The position numbers were made by a program, and so were the translations under genes. From Capra hircus (taxonomy: Eukaryota; Chordata; Mammalia; Artiodactyla; Bovidae), in the NCBI RefSeq assembly GCF_001704415.2, contig NC_030826.1, positions 53,463,362 through 53,527,361 on the forward strand: 64,000 bases of DNA, written 5' to 3'. Below, piece after piece: positions 54,327 through 64,000 of this stretch (positions within the stretch are counted from its first letter, which is position 1; each line of letters starts with the position of its first letter). The notes beneath the pieces were generated by a model that saw only the letters and a program-made list of their open reading frames with translations, did not search any database and was not told the DNA's origin.

Positions 54327-54999
54327 AGGATAAATTTTTAAAAAAATCTTTTCTCTTTATCTTGAAAAACTAATTTCAATACATGGAAAGGAATCTGTCA
54401 TATTACTCATAAGTAGTAAACATAATAATGAAATGCATACCTGCAAAGCTGGCAGGGCTAGAAGTCACCCCACCCCTGGCCACCACTGCCCACCACCAAG
54501 CCTTCTGGGTTTACCATTCCTGGCCTTTTCAGAAAAGATGTTATCCTTATATGCACACTCACCAACACTGTGATATTCATAGCGCTGGGTTTTCAATTTT
54601 CTTAAAAAGATAGACTGTGTGGTTCTGGTTGGGGTCTTGTTTTGTTTTAACCCAGTAACCCTTTCGAAGGACGCAGTCAGGGCCTGGCATGCAGGAGTCT
54701 TGCTAGAGAGAGACAGCATCCACTGGGAATCAGTGTAATTTATTTCTCTCTTATCGACGGACATCTGGACCAGAGATTTGCTACTGCATCTGAGTTGCTT
54801 TAAATATTTTTGTACGTGTCTCTGGATCTGTGGCTGCAAGAGAGCCCCTTGGTAGACACGCCAGATGAGGGTGGCTGGGTCACAGGCCATGGGAACATCC
54901 AGGATGAGTCCTCTTCCACCCTCTTCTTCATCAGTCTCTGTCTCCTGAGTCCCTGCCAGATGCCAGCTTCTGCGCTGGACAGACATCTGACATCACTCT
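54327..54999. other. Unique non-coding block
   Basis: AT-rich at 54327-54430, otherwise unique. A 173-codon minus-strand frame (54465-54986) shows no domain. No gene is called. Confidence 0.42.
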
Positions 55000-55135
55000 C
55001 AAAATCATGCTGCATGCAAGGTTCCATTGTCCCATTTTATGGACCAGGGTCCTATAGCTCAGAGGCCAAGGGCCGCTCTCTCAAGGCCACATAGCTCATA
55101 AGTGTCTGGGCCAGAAGGAAGCCCAGATCTCATCA
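55000..55135 (-). mobile_element. MIR SINE, antisense
   Basis: TTCCATTGTCCCATTTTATGG, CAGAGGCCAAGGGCCGC-type stretch and AGGCCACATAGCTCATAAG are antisense MIR motifs. Diverged. Confidence 0.65.
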
Positions 55136-56174
55136 CATGGGGCAAACTCCTTGATCTCAAGGCCCCGCTGCTGCCCCCGCCCCACACTCGGCTTCCTGGC
55201 GGGTGTGTCTCTGGGATGGTAGAGGCTGCCTAGCTGGCCTGTGATCACCACCTCCATGGGGAGTACAGCGGAGGTCCATGCATGGCTGGTCCCCCACCAC
55301 GACCCCCGGGGAGCCCAGCGCAGGGAGGAGGGTAGATTCCCAGCCCCTGCCTCTCTCACATTTTACTTTCTCTTAAATGGCCACAAGAGATGCCATTTCC
55401 CGGTACAAAATCTGGCTCCATCCAACCGTTCCAGCAAATGGCCCATCAGTTCAGCCCATCCACAGGCAGCAAAAGAAATGAATCAGACGAAGGGAGTGAG
55501 CAGGGATTTCTTTCCTTTTTTTTTTTCCTCTTCCTGGGGTTAAACATCCCAGTTTGAGGTAAAACAAATTCCTCGCTGGAGCTGATCACCTCCAGCTGGG
55601 CAGAAGAAAGCCCCATTTAATCAGATCATTTAGCACTGAATCACGCTAACAAGACGGCTGGGCTGGGCTGATTCTACCCTCCCGAAGGCCAGTCTCTGGG
55701 GGATGAGGACGGTCTGGCAGGCAGGCTGCTGGCAGGCTCTGGAGGGCAGGCAGGGGTGGGCTGGAGGCAGCCTGCCTGCCTCGGGTCATTTGAGGACCCG
55801 GTGAGGGGAGGGGGGGGGTGCTGTCCTCAGTCCTTCGGGGTCTGCTGTGAGCACAGGAAGGAGTTCTTCCTGGACCTCCGCTGGGGGCCCACAGAGAGCT
55901 GGTGGGATGAAAACTAAACCAGGAGAGGCCAAAATGGGGCCCCAGAGGCTAAGGAAGCCCTGCCCAGACCCCAGGCAGGAGGAAGACAGCAGCCCCGCGG
56001 AGAATGGGCAACTGAGCACGCGCACTGGCTGTTCCTGCTGGCTCTGCCAGCATCCTCCAGCTTACAGAGCCTGGCAATCCCCATGCCCTCCTCCTGCTCC
56101 AGCTTCAATCCCTTCACTCACACTGCAAATTCCGTCCTCTGCCAGGGACTTCTTGTCCCCGGGGACTTGCAGTA
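55136..56174. other. Unique block with candidate regulatory island
   Basis: Positions 55545-55660 hold TTAAACATCCCAG, CATTTAATCAGATCATTTAGC and GAATCACGCTAAC. GGCAGGCAGGCTGCTGGCAG-type short repeats lie at 55716-55780, and a G run at 55806-55817. No gene. Confidence 0.4.
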
Positions 56175-56373
56175 GTAGTATATTTGCTCAGTTTTGTCCG
56201 ACTCTTTGTGATCCCATGGACTCTAGCCTGCCAGGCTCCTCTGTCCATGGGATTTCCCAACCCTGGAGTGTGTTGCCATTTCCTTCTCCAGGGGATCTTC
56301 CCTACCCAGGCATTAAACCTGAGTCTCGGGCATTGCAGGCAGACGCTTTACCATCTGATCCCTGGGGATTCCT
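56175..56373 (-). mobile_element. Bov-tA SINE
   Basis: Antisense: ATTTGCTCAGTTTTGTCCG, CTAGCCTGCCAGGCTCCTC, GGGGATCTTCCCTACCCAGG and CTTTACCATCTGATCCCTGG. The tRNA head is degenerate at its end (CTGGGGATTCC). A ~20-bp deletion removes the GCAAGAATACTGG region. Confidence 0.9.
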
Positions 56374-56378
56374 CAGTT

Positions 56379-56459
56379 TCAGAAAGGGGAGGAAAGGAAG
56401 GAGTGGGGAGGGAAGGAGATGAAAGGAGAGAAAGAAACAGAAAGAAAGAGAAAGAGAAC
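56379..56459. repeat. Purine (GA) tract
   Basis: About 80 bp almost purely A/G (GGGGAGGAAAGGAAGGAGTG ... GAAAGAAAGAGAAAGAGAAC). A mirror-like polypurine tract that could form triplex DNA. It directly follows the head end of a SINE. Confidence 0.85.
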
Positions 56460-57041
56460 CTTCGGCATAGGCAACACAGCCACTTGCCTGGGTGTTATAA
56501 TTGAAGAATCACAAAGATCCTGCCTCAAATAGATCCCTGTCATAGAGCTTCACCCTCCCTGATATTTCCGGCAAGGCCACCAAGAGACCCTGATTAAAAT
56601 GTCAGCATAATAGCTGAGAAGAGCAAGGCATAAATTCTCTGGCAATCATTCACACCATAGTGAAAATTAGAAGCCAGGTAGCCCCAGCATCCTCAGCTGA
56701 TACTCAGAGGACTGGACACCAGGTGGAGAAGCTGAGGCCAGCTGGTGTCAGCCGTGGAATCCTTTTTGGCAGACACCTATTCATCTGCGAACGACCACTG
56801 TATCTCAAGGGACTTAGCCTGGTGGAACCCGGGGGAGGAAATACTGAAGATTCTGCCCGAAGCCATGGTAACAGCAATGCCTGTCTCCATGCTCCCCACA
56901 GAGGCCCTGGCCCTTCCGCCTCCCATGTCGTTTTGCCCTCTTGCTTGGTTCGTCTAGACATCCTCTCCCTTCCCATCCCCACTGTGTATTTGCCTCAGTC
57001 GTCCTGTCCTCCCTTCTCAGTAGAGCTCCTCTGAGCCCCAG
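56460..57041. other. Unique non-coding block
   Basis: No repeat family recognised. Frames at 56660-57034 overlap on both strands and no gene is called. Confidence 0.42.
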
Positions 57042-57052
57042 CCTGCCCTCCT

Positions 57053-57359
57053 ATGGTTTTGTTTATGGCTGTGCTGGGCCTTGGTGGCCGTGTGGGGTTT
57101 TCTTTAGTTGTGGCGAGCGAGGGCTACTCTCTAGTTGCGCTGCACAGCCTTCTCGTTGTGGTGGCTTCTCTTGTCAGGCTCCAGGGCACGCAGCCTGTGT
57201 TAGTTGTGGCTCCTGAACTCGAGAGCACAGGCTCAATAGTTGCGGTAAATGGGCTTGGTTGCTCCACGGTCTGTGGGATCTTCCCGGGTCAGGGATTGAA
57301 CCTGTGTCTCCTGCATTGGCAGGCGGATTCTCTACTGCTAACCCACCAAGGAAGCCCCT
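57053..57359 (-). mobile_element. CHR-type SINE, full length, antisense
   Basis: TTATGGCTGTGCTGGGCCTTG, TTTTCTTTAGTTGTGGCGAG, GGCTACTCTCTAGTTGCGC, GGGATTGAACCTGTGTCTCC and CTAACCCACCAAGGAAGCCC. Near-repeats CCTGCCCTCCT (57042-57052) and CCTGCCCTTCT (57363-57373) flank it. Confidence 0.9.
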
Positions 57360-57499
57360 GGCCCTGCCCTTCTTGTTGGAGACAAGCTCTCCAGCACTGG
57401 CGGGATGCCCAAGGTTTGTGATCTACATGCATCTCTCCCTCCCCACACTGAGCAGCGCAGTGATCTACGGACGTGTCTCATTAACCACAGCCACACCGT

Positions 57500-57578
57500 C
57501 TAGAGACTTGTCCTCACCCCTGGCCTCTGCGGGGTGTGCTACGATCACCCCATTTTACAGACGGGGACACTGAGTTCC
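57500..57578 (-). mobile_element. MIR fragment, antisense
   Basis: ATCACCCCATTTTACAGACGG, then GGACACTGAG, is the antisense MIR core. Only about 40 bp is confident. Confidence 0.5.
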
Positions 57579-57610
57579 CCCCATTCTTCTGCCCCAGCAC
57601 CAGCTTTGAC

Positions 57611-58163
57611 TTCAGTTCAGTTCATTTCAGTCGCTCAGTCATGTCCAGCTCTTTGCGACCCCATGGACTACAGTACTCCAGGCTTCCATGTCCATCACCA
57701 ACTCCTGGAGCTTACTCAGACTGATGTCCATCTAGCTGGTGATGCCATCCAACCATCTTATCCTCTGTCATCCCCTTCTCCTCCTGCTTTCAGTCTTTCC
57801 CAACATCAGATCTTCGCATCAGGTGACCAGAGTATTGGAGTTTCAGCTTCAGTATCAGTCCTTCCAGTGAATATTCAGGACTGATCTCCTTTAGGATGGA
57901 CTGGTCAGATCTCCTTGCAGTCCAAGGGACTCTCAAGAATCTTCTCCAACACCACAGTTCAAAAGCGTCAATTCTTTGGCACTCAGCTTTCTTTATAGTC
58001 CAACTCTCACATTTACATGACTACTGGAAAAACCATAGCTTTGACTAGATGGACCTTTGTTGGCAAAGTAATATCTCTGCTCTTTAATATGCTGTCTAGG
58101 TTGCTCATAGCTTTTCTTCCAAGGAGCAAGCATCTTTTCATTTCATGGCTGCAGTCACCAGCT
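57611..58163 (-). mobile_element. BovB 3' 0.55 kb, antisense
   Basis: The tail TTCAGTTCAGTTCATTTCAG is at left. Then CATCACCAACTCCTGGAGC, CATCCAACCATCTTATCC, GGACTGATCTCCTTTAGG, CAACTCTCACATTTACATG and TTTTCATTTCATGGCTGCAG, up to AGTCACC. Truncated 5' of the KIT ADGDCSHE coding region. No open frame of note remains. Confidence 0.87.
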
Positions 58164-58555
58164 TTGGGTAGATTCCTCTTTAGAACAGGTCCCTATGCTG
58201 TGGCCCACCCCACAGCCGTGCCTGGAGGGCATGAGCAGCCTGGACTGTGCTCTGCTGGGTACTCGCAGCAGAGCTGGGAGTTTTAGGGGCTCTGAGGTAG
58301 CTTTGTGTTTGCATTTGGCTTCTGGTCAGTCTGCTGGCTCTTTCACTAGGAAACAAGGGATTTTGATGTTTGTTTATTGTTTTTCTGTTTAAAGATCCCA
58401 CATTGCCTTCCAAGTTTTCTGTTTCTTCTGTTTGCTGCTCAGCAGGGAAAGAGAATAAAACTCAGGGCAGCACAAAGCTGCTTTGGGGGTGTGCTGGAGC
58501 TGCCTTGCACAGATTAGTGACCTCACTTCAGTAGCTTGAAATCAGGGAGTATTTA
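58164..58555. other. Unique spacer
   Basis: About 390 bp with no recognisable feature. Confidence 0.4.
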
Positions 58556-58752
58556 TTTATTTTTAAAGATTTTTTTTTTTTTAATGCGGGCCATTTTTAA
58601 AGTCTTTATTGAATTTTTTACAATACTGTTTCATGTTTTTGTTTTTTGGCCTCGAGGTATGTGGGATCTTACCTCCCCAACAAGGGATAGAATCCATACC
58701 CTCTGCATTGGAAGGCAAAGTCTTAACCACTGGACCACCAGGAAAGTTCCCA
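58556..58752 (-). mobile_element. ART2/CHR-type tRNA SINE, antisense
   Basis: T-rich tail (58571-58582), AAGTCTTTATTGAATTTTTTAC, CATGTTTTTGTTTTTTGGCC, TGTGGGATCTTACCTCCCC and TCTTAACCACTGGACCACC. The flanks GGGAGTATTTA (58545-58555) and GGGAATATTTA (58757-58767) look like a diverged target duplication. Confidence 0.82.
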
Positions 58753-58807
58753 TAGTGGGAATATTTACACCACAGAAATTGGCAAATGCTGCAAAATAGG
58801 GTATCAA

Positions 58808-59462
58808 AAAGTATTAAAAAGCAGAGACATCACTTTGCTGACAAAGGTCCATATAATCAAAGCTATGGTTTTTCCAGTAGCCATGTATGGATGGGAGAGT
58901 TGGACCAAAAGAAGGCTGAACACCGAAGAACTGATGCTTGTGAATGATGGTGCTGGGGAAGACTCTTGAGAGTCCCACAAGGAGGTCAAAGCAGTCCATC
59001 CTAAAGGAAATCAACCCTGAGCATTCATAGGAAGGACTGATGCTGAAGCTGATGCTCCAATATTTAGCTTTTAGATTTTCCAGGTAAAGGTACTGGAGTG
59101 GGTTGCCATTTCCTTCTCCAGGGGATCTTCCTGACCCAGGGATCGAACCCGGGTCTCCTGCACTGCAGGCAGACGCTTTACCCTCTGAGCCACCAGGGAA
59201 GCCTGATATCTAGCTACCTGATGCAAAGAGCCGACTTACTGGAAAGGACCTGATCCTGAGAAAGACTGAGGGCAGGAGTCAAAGGGGGCAACAGTGGATG
59301 AGACGGTTGGATGGCATCACTGACTCAACAGACATGAGTTTGAGCACGCTCCAGGAGATAGTGAAGGACAGGGAAGCCTGGCATGCTGCAGTGCATGGGG
59401 TCACAAACACGGGGTCACAGAGGGTCAGACAGAACTTAGTGGCTGAACAATGAATGACAATT
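58808..59462 (+). mobile_element. BovB 3' end split by a SINE
   Basis: Begins at TATTAAAAAGCAGAGACATC, passes through CAAAGCTATGGTTTTTCC, CATGTATGGATGGGAGAG and CTGATGCTGAAGCTGATGCTCC. It is interrupted at 59060-59215 and resumes at GCTACCTGATGCAAAGAGCC to GGTCAGACAGAACTTAGTGGC. A 60-codon antisense frame is noise. Confidence 0.87.
59070..59205 (-). mobile_element. Truncated Bov-tA nested in BovB
   Basis: Antisense: ATTTTCCAGGTAAAGGTACTGG, GGGATCTTCCTGACCCAGGG, TCGAACCCGGGTCTCCTGC and GAGCCACCAGGGAAGCC. Target duplication ATATTTAGCT / ATATCTAGCT (59060-59069 and 59206-59215, 9 of 10). The copy is 5'-complete at the tRNA head but lacks the distal Bov-A end. Confidence 0.9.
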
Positions 59463-60900
59463 AGGGAGTTTTTTCTCTCCCCTTGAAGAGCTGGTTGTTA
59501 AAGACGAACCAGTACCCGCTGCAGGGGGCCCTGGGGAGGCGCTTTTCCAGTTAGCTTCATGGCCTCTCTGAGAGGGTGCCCTGGGCTCTTGTTCCTCTTT
59601 TTCTGCATCTGCACAGCGTCTGCCTCCCTCAGGCTGTCACACCCTTCAAGGTCAGGGCTGAACTGTCCACACTGTCTGCACTGCTTCAACTTGGCTTGAG
59701 ATGGCTCAGCTCTGAGCCAACACCAGAACTTATTTAAACAATAAATACTTGCAAGCTGAATAAAACAAGCTCCCCACGCAGAGCTATATAACGTGACTTC
59801 TTTATGCAGTGAGTGGGGCAGAGCCTGCTCGGCATCACCCATGACAAAGAGTGGCCCCGAGGAGTGTTCACTTGTTCCTATTCTTGTGCCCACCTTCCTG
59901 GAAGTCGGAGGCTCCAGGGGTTCCTGGAAGCATGAGTGTTTGGGGCGGGTATCCCATGCTTAGAACACTTCCAATGGGAGTCAATTACTCCTGAGTCAGG
60001 CCCAGCTGTACGGAGCAATGCTGCAGACTCTTCATTGACACAGTTGCAGAGAAGATTCAGGATATACATTTGAACAAGGATTAACCATTCCCAGAACAAG
60101 TAGCCCTGGCCCGCTCTCCTCCCCACACTCAAACCCCACTGCACATCTGAACTCAAACAGGCACTGTTTCCTCTCTTCTCTCTCCACCTCCTCTTTCTGA
60201 CAACTAGTCTTGCACCAACAGAGTTCAGAGTTGGTGGGGTCTGGCCTGCATGGAAAGTCGCCCACCTGTTAATGGAGGCACCAGGGACATTGATCCACAG
60301 GCTGAGCAGATAATGGCTCAGCGAGGCCTTTGTCATTTCCTGTCTGATCCTGTAGCTGGGGAGAGGAAAACTGAACTGCACACACCCTTGACCCAGTATC
60401 CGCAGAGTTTGAAAACTGAGAACGGACCAGGGGCGCAGCCCAGTTGCCCACACTGGCCTCCCCCCTTTAGACAGACAAGTCACAGACATTATGGAATGAG
60501 CGTCTTGATCCTGGTCTGGGCTCTGCTGGGAAATGCAGATGCTTAAAATAGACAGAGGAAGAGAAATCATGTTTGCTCCATCCTGTGAAAGGCCAGGAAG
60601 AGCCCTCTGAACACTGGGCATTTGGGAACTGCAGGAATGTGCACCTAAGGGGAAGCATCAGGGTCCCCCGTGAATAGAAAGGGTGGCCAGGCAGGTAGAG
60701 GAGGTGGGCCCAGGGTCACTGGAGAATGCCACATCCAGCGGCAGAGACTGGACTGCTTCAGATTACTGCTGTCATGGGGAGAGAGCTGGGGTCACCCGGA
60801 GCAGGTGGTTTCTCTAGAGGAGCTGACATATAAGCTGGTTTTTTTCTGTGAAAGTGTATATTAAGTGTTGGCACCCCAAACTTTAAATTGAAAAGGCTCT
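59463..60900. other. Unique non-coding block
   Basis: A 247-codon minus-strand frame (59878-60621) and a 98-codon plus-strand frame overlap. Neither has a domain, conserved motif or exon-like border that I can recognise. No gene is called. Confidence 0.42.
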
Positions 60901-60910
60901 TGGGGCAAAA

Positions 60911-61123
60911 CCAGGCGGTGCAAGTGGTAAAGCATCTGCCTGCCAATGCAGGAGACTCAGGAGACTCGGGTTCGATCCCTGGGTCAGGAAGATCCCCTGG
61001 AGGAGGAAATGGCACCACACTCCAGTGTTCATACCTGGAGAATCCCACAGACAGAGGAGCCTGCTGGGCTACAGTCCATAGAATCACAAAGAGTCAGACA
61101 AAACTGAGGGATGGAGCCCAAGT
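60911..61123 (+). mobile_element. Bov-tA SINE
   Basis: CAGGCGGTGCAAGTGGTAAAG head (degenerate), a B box in CTCGGGTTCGATCCCTGGG, a duplicated AGGAGACTC, and a body ending GTCAGACAAAACTGAGG. GGGGCAAAAC at 60901-60910 and GGGCAAAAC near 61127 may be the target duplication. Confidence 0.9.
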
Positions 61124-61208
61124 GCAGGGCAAAACAAAACCCTTTGTGGGCTGACTTCTCCTTCCACACCCAGTTTGCAATCTCTGGGGAAAACCTCCAG
61201 CAGCTGGC

Positions 61209-61255
61209 GGGGGGGGGGGGGGGGGTGGGGGGTGGCGGTGGGAGAGGAGGGGCAG
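61209..61255. repeat. 17-G run and G-rich tract
   Basis: Seventeen consecutive G (61209-61225), then TGGGGGGTGGCGGTGGGAG. Strong quadruplex potential on the plus strand. The homopolymer length may be unreliable because such runs are hard to sequence. Confidence 0.85.
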
Positions 61256-61628
61256 GGGCTCCAGTATTCCTGCTTTCAGTTCTGAAAGCCATGTTTCTTC
61301 CAGGGCCTGTTGCCTTTCAAGGTAATTTGATTTTTCTTTTCTCTAGGTGCCTTTGATCCTCTGAGGTTGCAAGGCATAGCTACTATTTTATTTGCAGGCT
61401 CTGATGATGGGAGGATTGTAAAAGCTGCAGCCTGAAGACACAAGCTCCCTCTGGGTTGTTGTCAAGTCAGCTTCCAAGGTCTCCCAGGGAGTGGAGAACA
61501 GTGCACGGGGAGGGAGAGGCTCCCAAATGTTCTCGGGCCTCCTTGAGCTGGGATGACCTACTCCCATTTGCTGACACTGGGCTGCCAAAGCTAGGAACTA
61601 ACTCTCTCTGGCGGGTGCAGTCACACAC
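61256..61628. other. Unique spacer
   Basis: No recognisable gene or repeat. Confidence 0.4.
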
Positions 61629-61684
61629 CCATCTATCCATCTTCTATCCATCCTTCATCCATCCATCCTCCGTCCATCCATGCA
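61629..61684. repeat. (ATCC)n tetranucleotide repeat
   Basis: Imperfect CATCTATCCATCTTCTATCC and CATCCATCCTCCGTCCATCC units over about 55 bp. Confidence 0.88.
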
Positions 61685-62324
61685 TGTATATTTGGATGTC
61701 ACAAATATTTACCAAGCTTTGCTCATGTGTCAGGGTGGTGCTGGGTGTTGGGGTGAGAATGATGGCTGGATCATGGCCCCTGTCTTCACAGAAATTGCAT
61801 CCTTGCTCCCACAGATATAATGCACACTTTCAGCAAGTGGGGAGGACAAGGAGGCCTAGAAATGCCATCCACCTCCCTGGATGGTGGGCAGCAAAGAAGA
61901 CTTCACTGTGCAGATGACATATATACTGGGTTTTGAAGTTTTTTTCAGTTTTGGGGCAGACAAAAGGAGAGAAAAGTATTAATTTATGGAGGATGGAATA
62001 GCATGAGAGAAAGGCAGGGGCCCCATTCTGAGCCCAGTGCAGACTCTGGGCAAATAAATCAGTAGAAAAGCAAGGGGCATCCTTCCCATACCCCTGGACA
62101 CACCCTGAGAGTGCCTGGCATGTTTGGTCTTTGGTGAACATGGCCCTGCAGGCTGTGAACTGTGTGGCAATGGAAGGTCACGGATGTCAGCAATACGCAT
62201 GGCAGGATTTTGAGCTCCTTCAAAGCAGGTTATAAAAAAAAAAGAAAACCTTTATATCATGGTTATTGTTGGTAGAGGTACCCCTTTCAAGCTTTTCATT
62301 CCTTCCAGCCAAATGCCCAAGGCA
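61685..62324. other. Unique non-coding block
   Basis: No gene. An A-run (62229-62244) lies near 62235. Confidence 0.4.
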
Positions 62325-62430
62325 ATTTCCGATGCTCACAACACTTTGAGGTAAACACACACCACAGATGAGTAAACCGATGCTCAGAGAAGTTTAGTAA
62401 CTAGTCCCAAACCGCACAGGTCTCTCTGTT
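62325..62430 (-). mobile_element. MIR SINE, antisense
   Basis: GATGCTCACAACACTTTGAGG, CACAGATGAGTAAACCGATGC and TCAGAGAAGTTTAGTAACTAG are antisense MIR motifs in order. Confidence 0.7.
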
Positions 62431-64000
62431 ACCAAAGTCATGCTGTTGGTTCACCCGCTGGGGCGGAACCCTCAGCACATCCCATCCTTGCTCACGATCT
62501 GCCCAGGAATCAGAGCACAACACCCGTGGATTTGGGAAACCCACAACACTTTTGGAAACCATGTAAGGCAAAGCTCTTACCTGGCTTTCAGTTTTGCTGA
62601 TGGGTTCCCTTTGCGTGTAATTATTTTGCCAAGGTGATGTTAATGACATGTCCACTCCACTTACGCTGATCATCTGTATTGCCGGGCAGACGCGGGTTCT
62701 TTCTGGTTTTTGCTGTTTTTCTTCTTCGAAGGGCTCTCCATCATCAGCAAATCCCTGTTCTGCTCATTATTTATGGTGCCTGAGTCCCTGCTCACCTGTG
62801 CTTTCTGAAAGGGCCTGGCAGATCTAATTTCAAGCCCAGGAAGCTGTGTCTGTTTCCATGTAAAACAGAAGAAGGGAGAGCGGGGAGCCGTCAGGCTGAT
62901 TATTCCTAACTTGTCCTGCCTCATCTGGGCCTCCCTCAAACCCATGGAAGATGGCACTTCGTCTCATCTAGGCTCCCCTGAGATGAAACAGTGGAGTTGA
63001 AAACTTATGGATCTTTCTGGAAAAAGGTGGAAACCAGCTCTCCCAGCTGGCTGTTCCCTGGGGATGAGCTGTGGGGGTGGGGGTGGGGTCCTTGGAAACC
63101 CCTGTTCACAGGGGTTCTTTGTGCCCGTGAAGCCGATGAGATCTGTCTACAGGGATGCTCCCCAAAGTGCTCAAGGGTGGGACCGGAGGGGATTTTACTT
63201 TTCTTCTTCGTGTTTTTCTTTATGATCTAAACTGTCTGCTCCTCTCTGTGTTGCTCTCGTCAGAGAAGAAAAGGACGGTGGGCATTTTAGAAAAATCAGA
63301 ACCCACAGCACAGCCCCCTCAGTGGCTGGACGGGTCGGGGCGGGTGTGGTGGGCAGAGTGAGCGCCCCTGACCTTCACCAAGGCTCACAGACCCCTCCCT
63401 GGCTCCAGAGCCATCTGGGATGAAGCCTGCAGAGTGAAGCACCGGTTCACACGCTACTAACCTATTTTAAAGGGAAACTGGGGCTGGATGAGGATACATT
63501 TCCCATGTCTGAAAGTCCACGTCACAGGAGAAAAGTGCCATGAGCTCCTTCTGTGAACCATCTCTGGACAAATAACATGACATAAATGTCCATCCAAGAA
63601 GTGTGTCCCCAATGCACGAGTGTCCATTGAGGGGGGTCAGGGCTGCCTAGGGACAGAGCAGGAAACTTTTAAGGAAAATGTCACGCTTTTCCACAAAGGA
63701 TCCCAGGTGTGATAGAAAGAACCACAATGTTTAGGGTGTTTTTGACCTCCCTCCCCAGGCTCCAGCCAGTCTGAGTATCTGTTATGGCCTCCCCTTTTGT
63801 CCCTGCCCCCTGCTTGGGGCCCCCATCCCTCAGTCCTAAAGCCTTCTCCTGCTTTTCAGCTGCACAGACAGCTCCCTAAACCTGCCCTGACCCCTCCCAG
63901 ATGCCACACTGCCCAGCAGAGTTGAAGCACCCTTCATTCCACAGAGTTGTCGTAGCACCGCCTCCTCTGACATTCTGGAGCGTGCCCTCTTCCTGGCCCG
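62431..64000. other. Unique non-coding block to window end
   Basis: GC-moderate unique sequence. A G-rich GGGGGTGGGGGTGGGG at 63073-63088 is quadruplex-prone. No host gene, exon or repeat family is recognisable. Confidence 0.42.

Noticed and set aside
54465..54986. 173-codon minus-strand frame
   Set aside because: No motif, composition typical of unique non-coding DNA, and it partly overlaps other frames.
59878..60621. 247-codon minus-strand frame
   Set aside because: No recognisable domain, overlaps a plus-strand frame, no exon borders; the length is plausible by chance in GC-moderate DNA.
1..64000. A previously undescribed biological system
   Set aside because: No operon, defence cluster, host gene or novel protein family is visible. 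The window is ruminant non-coding DNA with retrotransposons.

Overview
This window is nuclear DNA from a ruminant, most likely a bovid or another pecoran. The evidence is the dense load of Bov-tA/Bov-A2 SINEs, BovB (RTE-type) LINEs and CHR/ART2-type tRNA-derived SINEs. Beneath these lies an older eutherian layer of MIR, L2 and L1M remnants. Nothing bacterial or plasmid-like is present. I find no protein-coding gene of the host, no convincing exon and no cellular RNA gene. Every recognisable protein segment is retrotransposon reverse transcriptase or endonuclease. The window reads as intergenic or deep intronic sequence.

Layout. Positions 1-4130 hold a doubled Bov-tA, a cut CHR SINE, a short BovB 3' end and an antisense L1 3' end. 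Positions 4.1-24 kb are mostly unique sequence with scattered SINEs and MIR/L2 pieces. They also carry a GC-box minisatellite (7.75-7.96 kb), a back-to-back TG/CA microsatellite (15.7 kb) and a probable solo endogenous-retrovirus LTR (17.3-17.66 kb). Positions 24-44.6 kb alternate ruminant SINEs with AT-rich, repeat-free islands carrying many TAAT-type cores (28.0-28.3, 31.8-32.15, 34.97-35.15, 36.3-36.9, 39.1-39.4 and 40.73-40.9 kb). These look like candidate conserved non-coding elements, but conservation cannot be tested here.

The most notable object is a 4.2-kb BovB composite at 44.89-49.11 kb, bracketed by an 8-bp direct repeat. It has a minus-strand 3' third, a 2.6-kb plus-strand inverted segment with a nearly open endonuclease/reverse-transcriptase frame, and a long minus-strand 5' leader. 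The leader holds two imperfect tandem repeats. The arrangement resembles twin priming, but it needs a second leader from a different BovB subfamily.

From 51.8 to 59.5 kb there is a nest of BovB fragments. One L1 is split by one BovB and abutted by another, and a further BovB is split by a SINE. The last 4.5 kb has a 17-G run, an ATCC microsatellite, a MIR and unremarkable unique DNA.

The elements work together only in the sense of retrotransposition. BovB supplies the machinery, and the Bov-A/Bov-tA SINEs share its 3' end, which is visible here as near-identical sequence in SINEs and BovB tails. Target-site duplications could be read for about a dozen insertions. Family names come from recalled knowledge of ruminant repeats and were not checked against a database.
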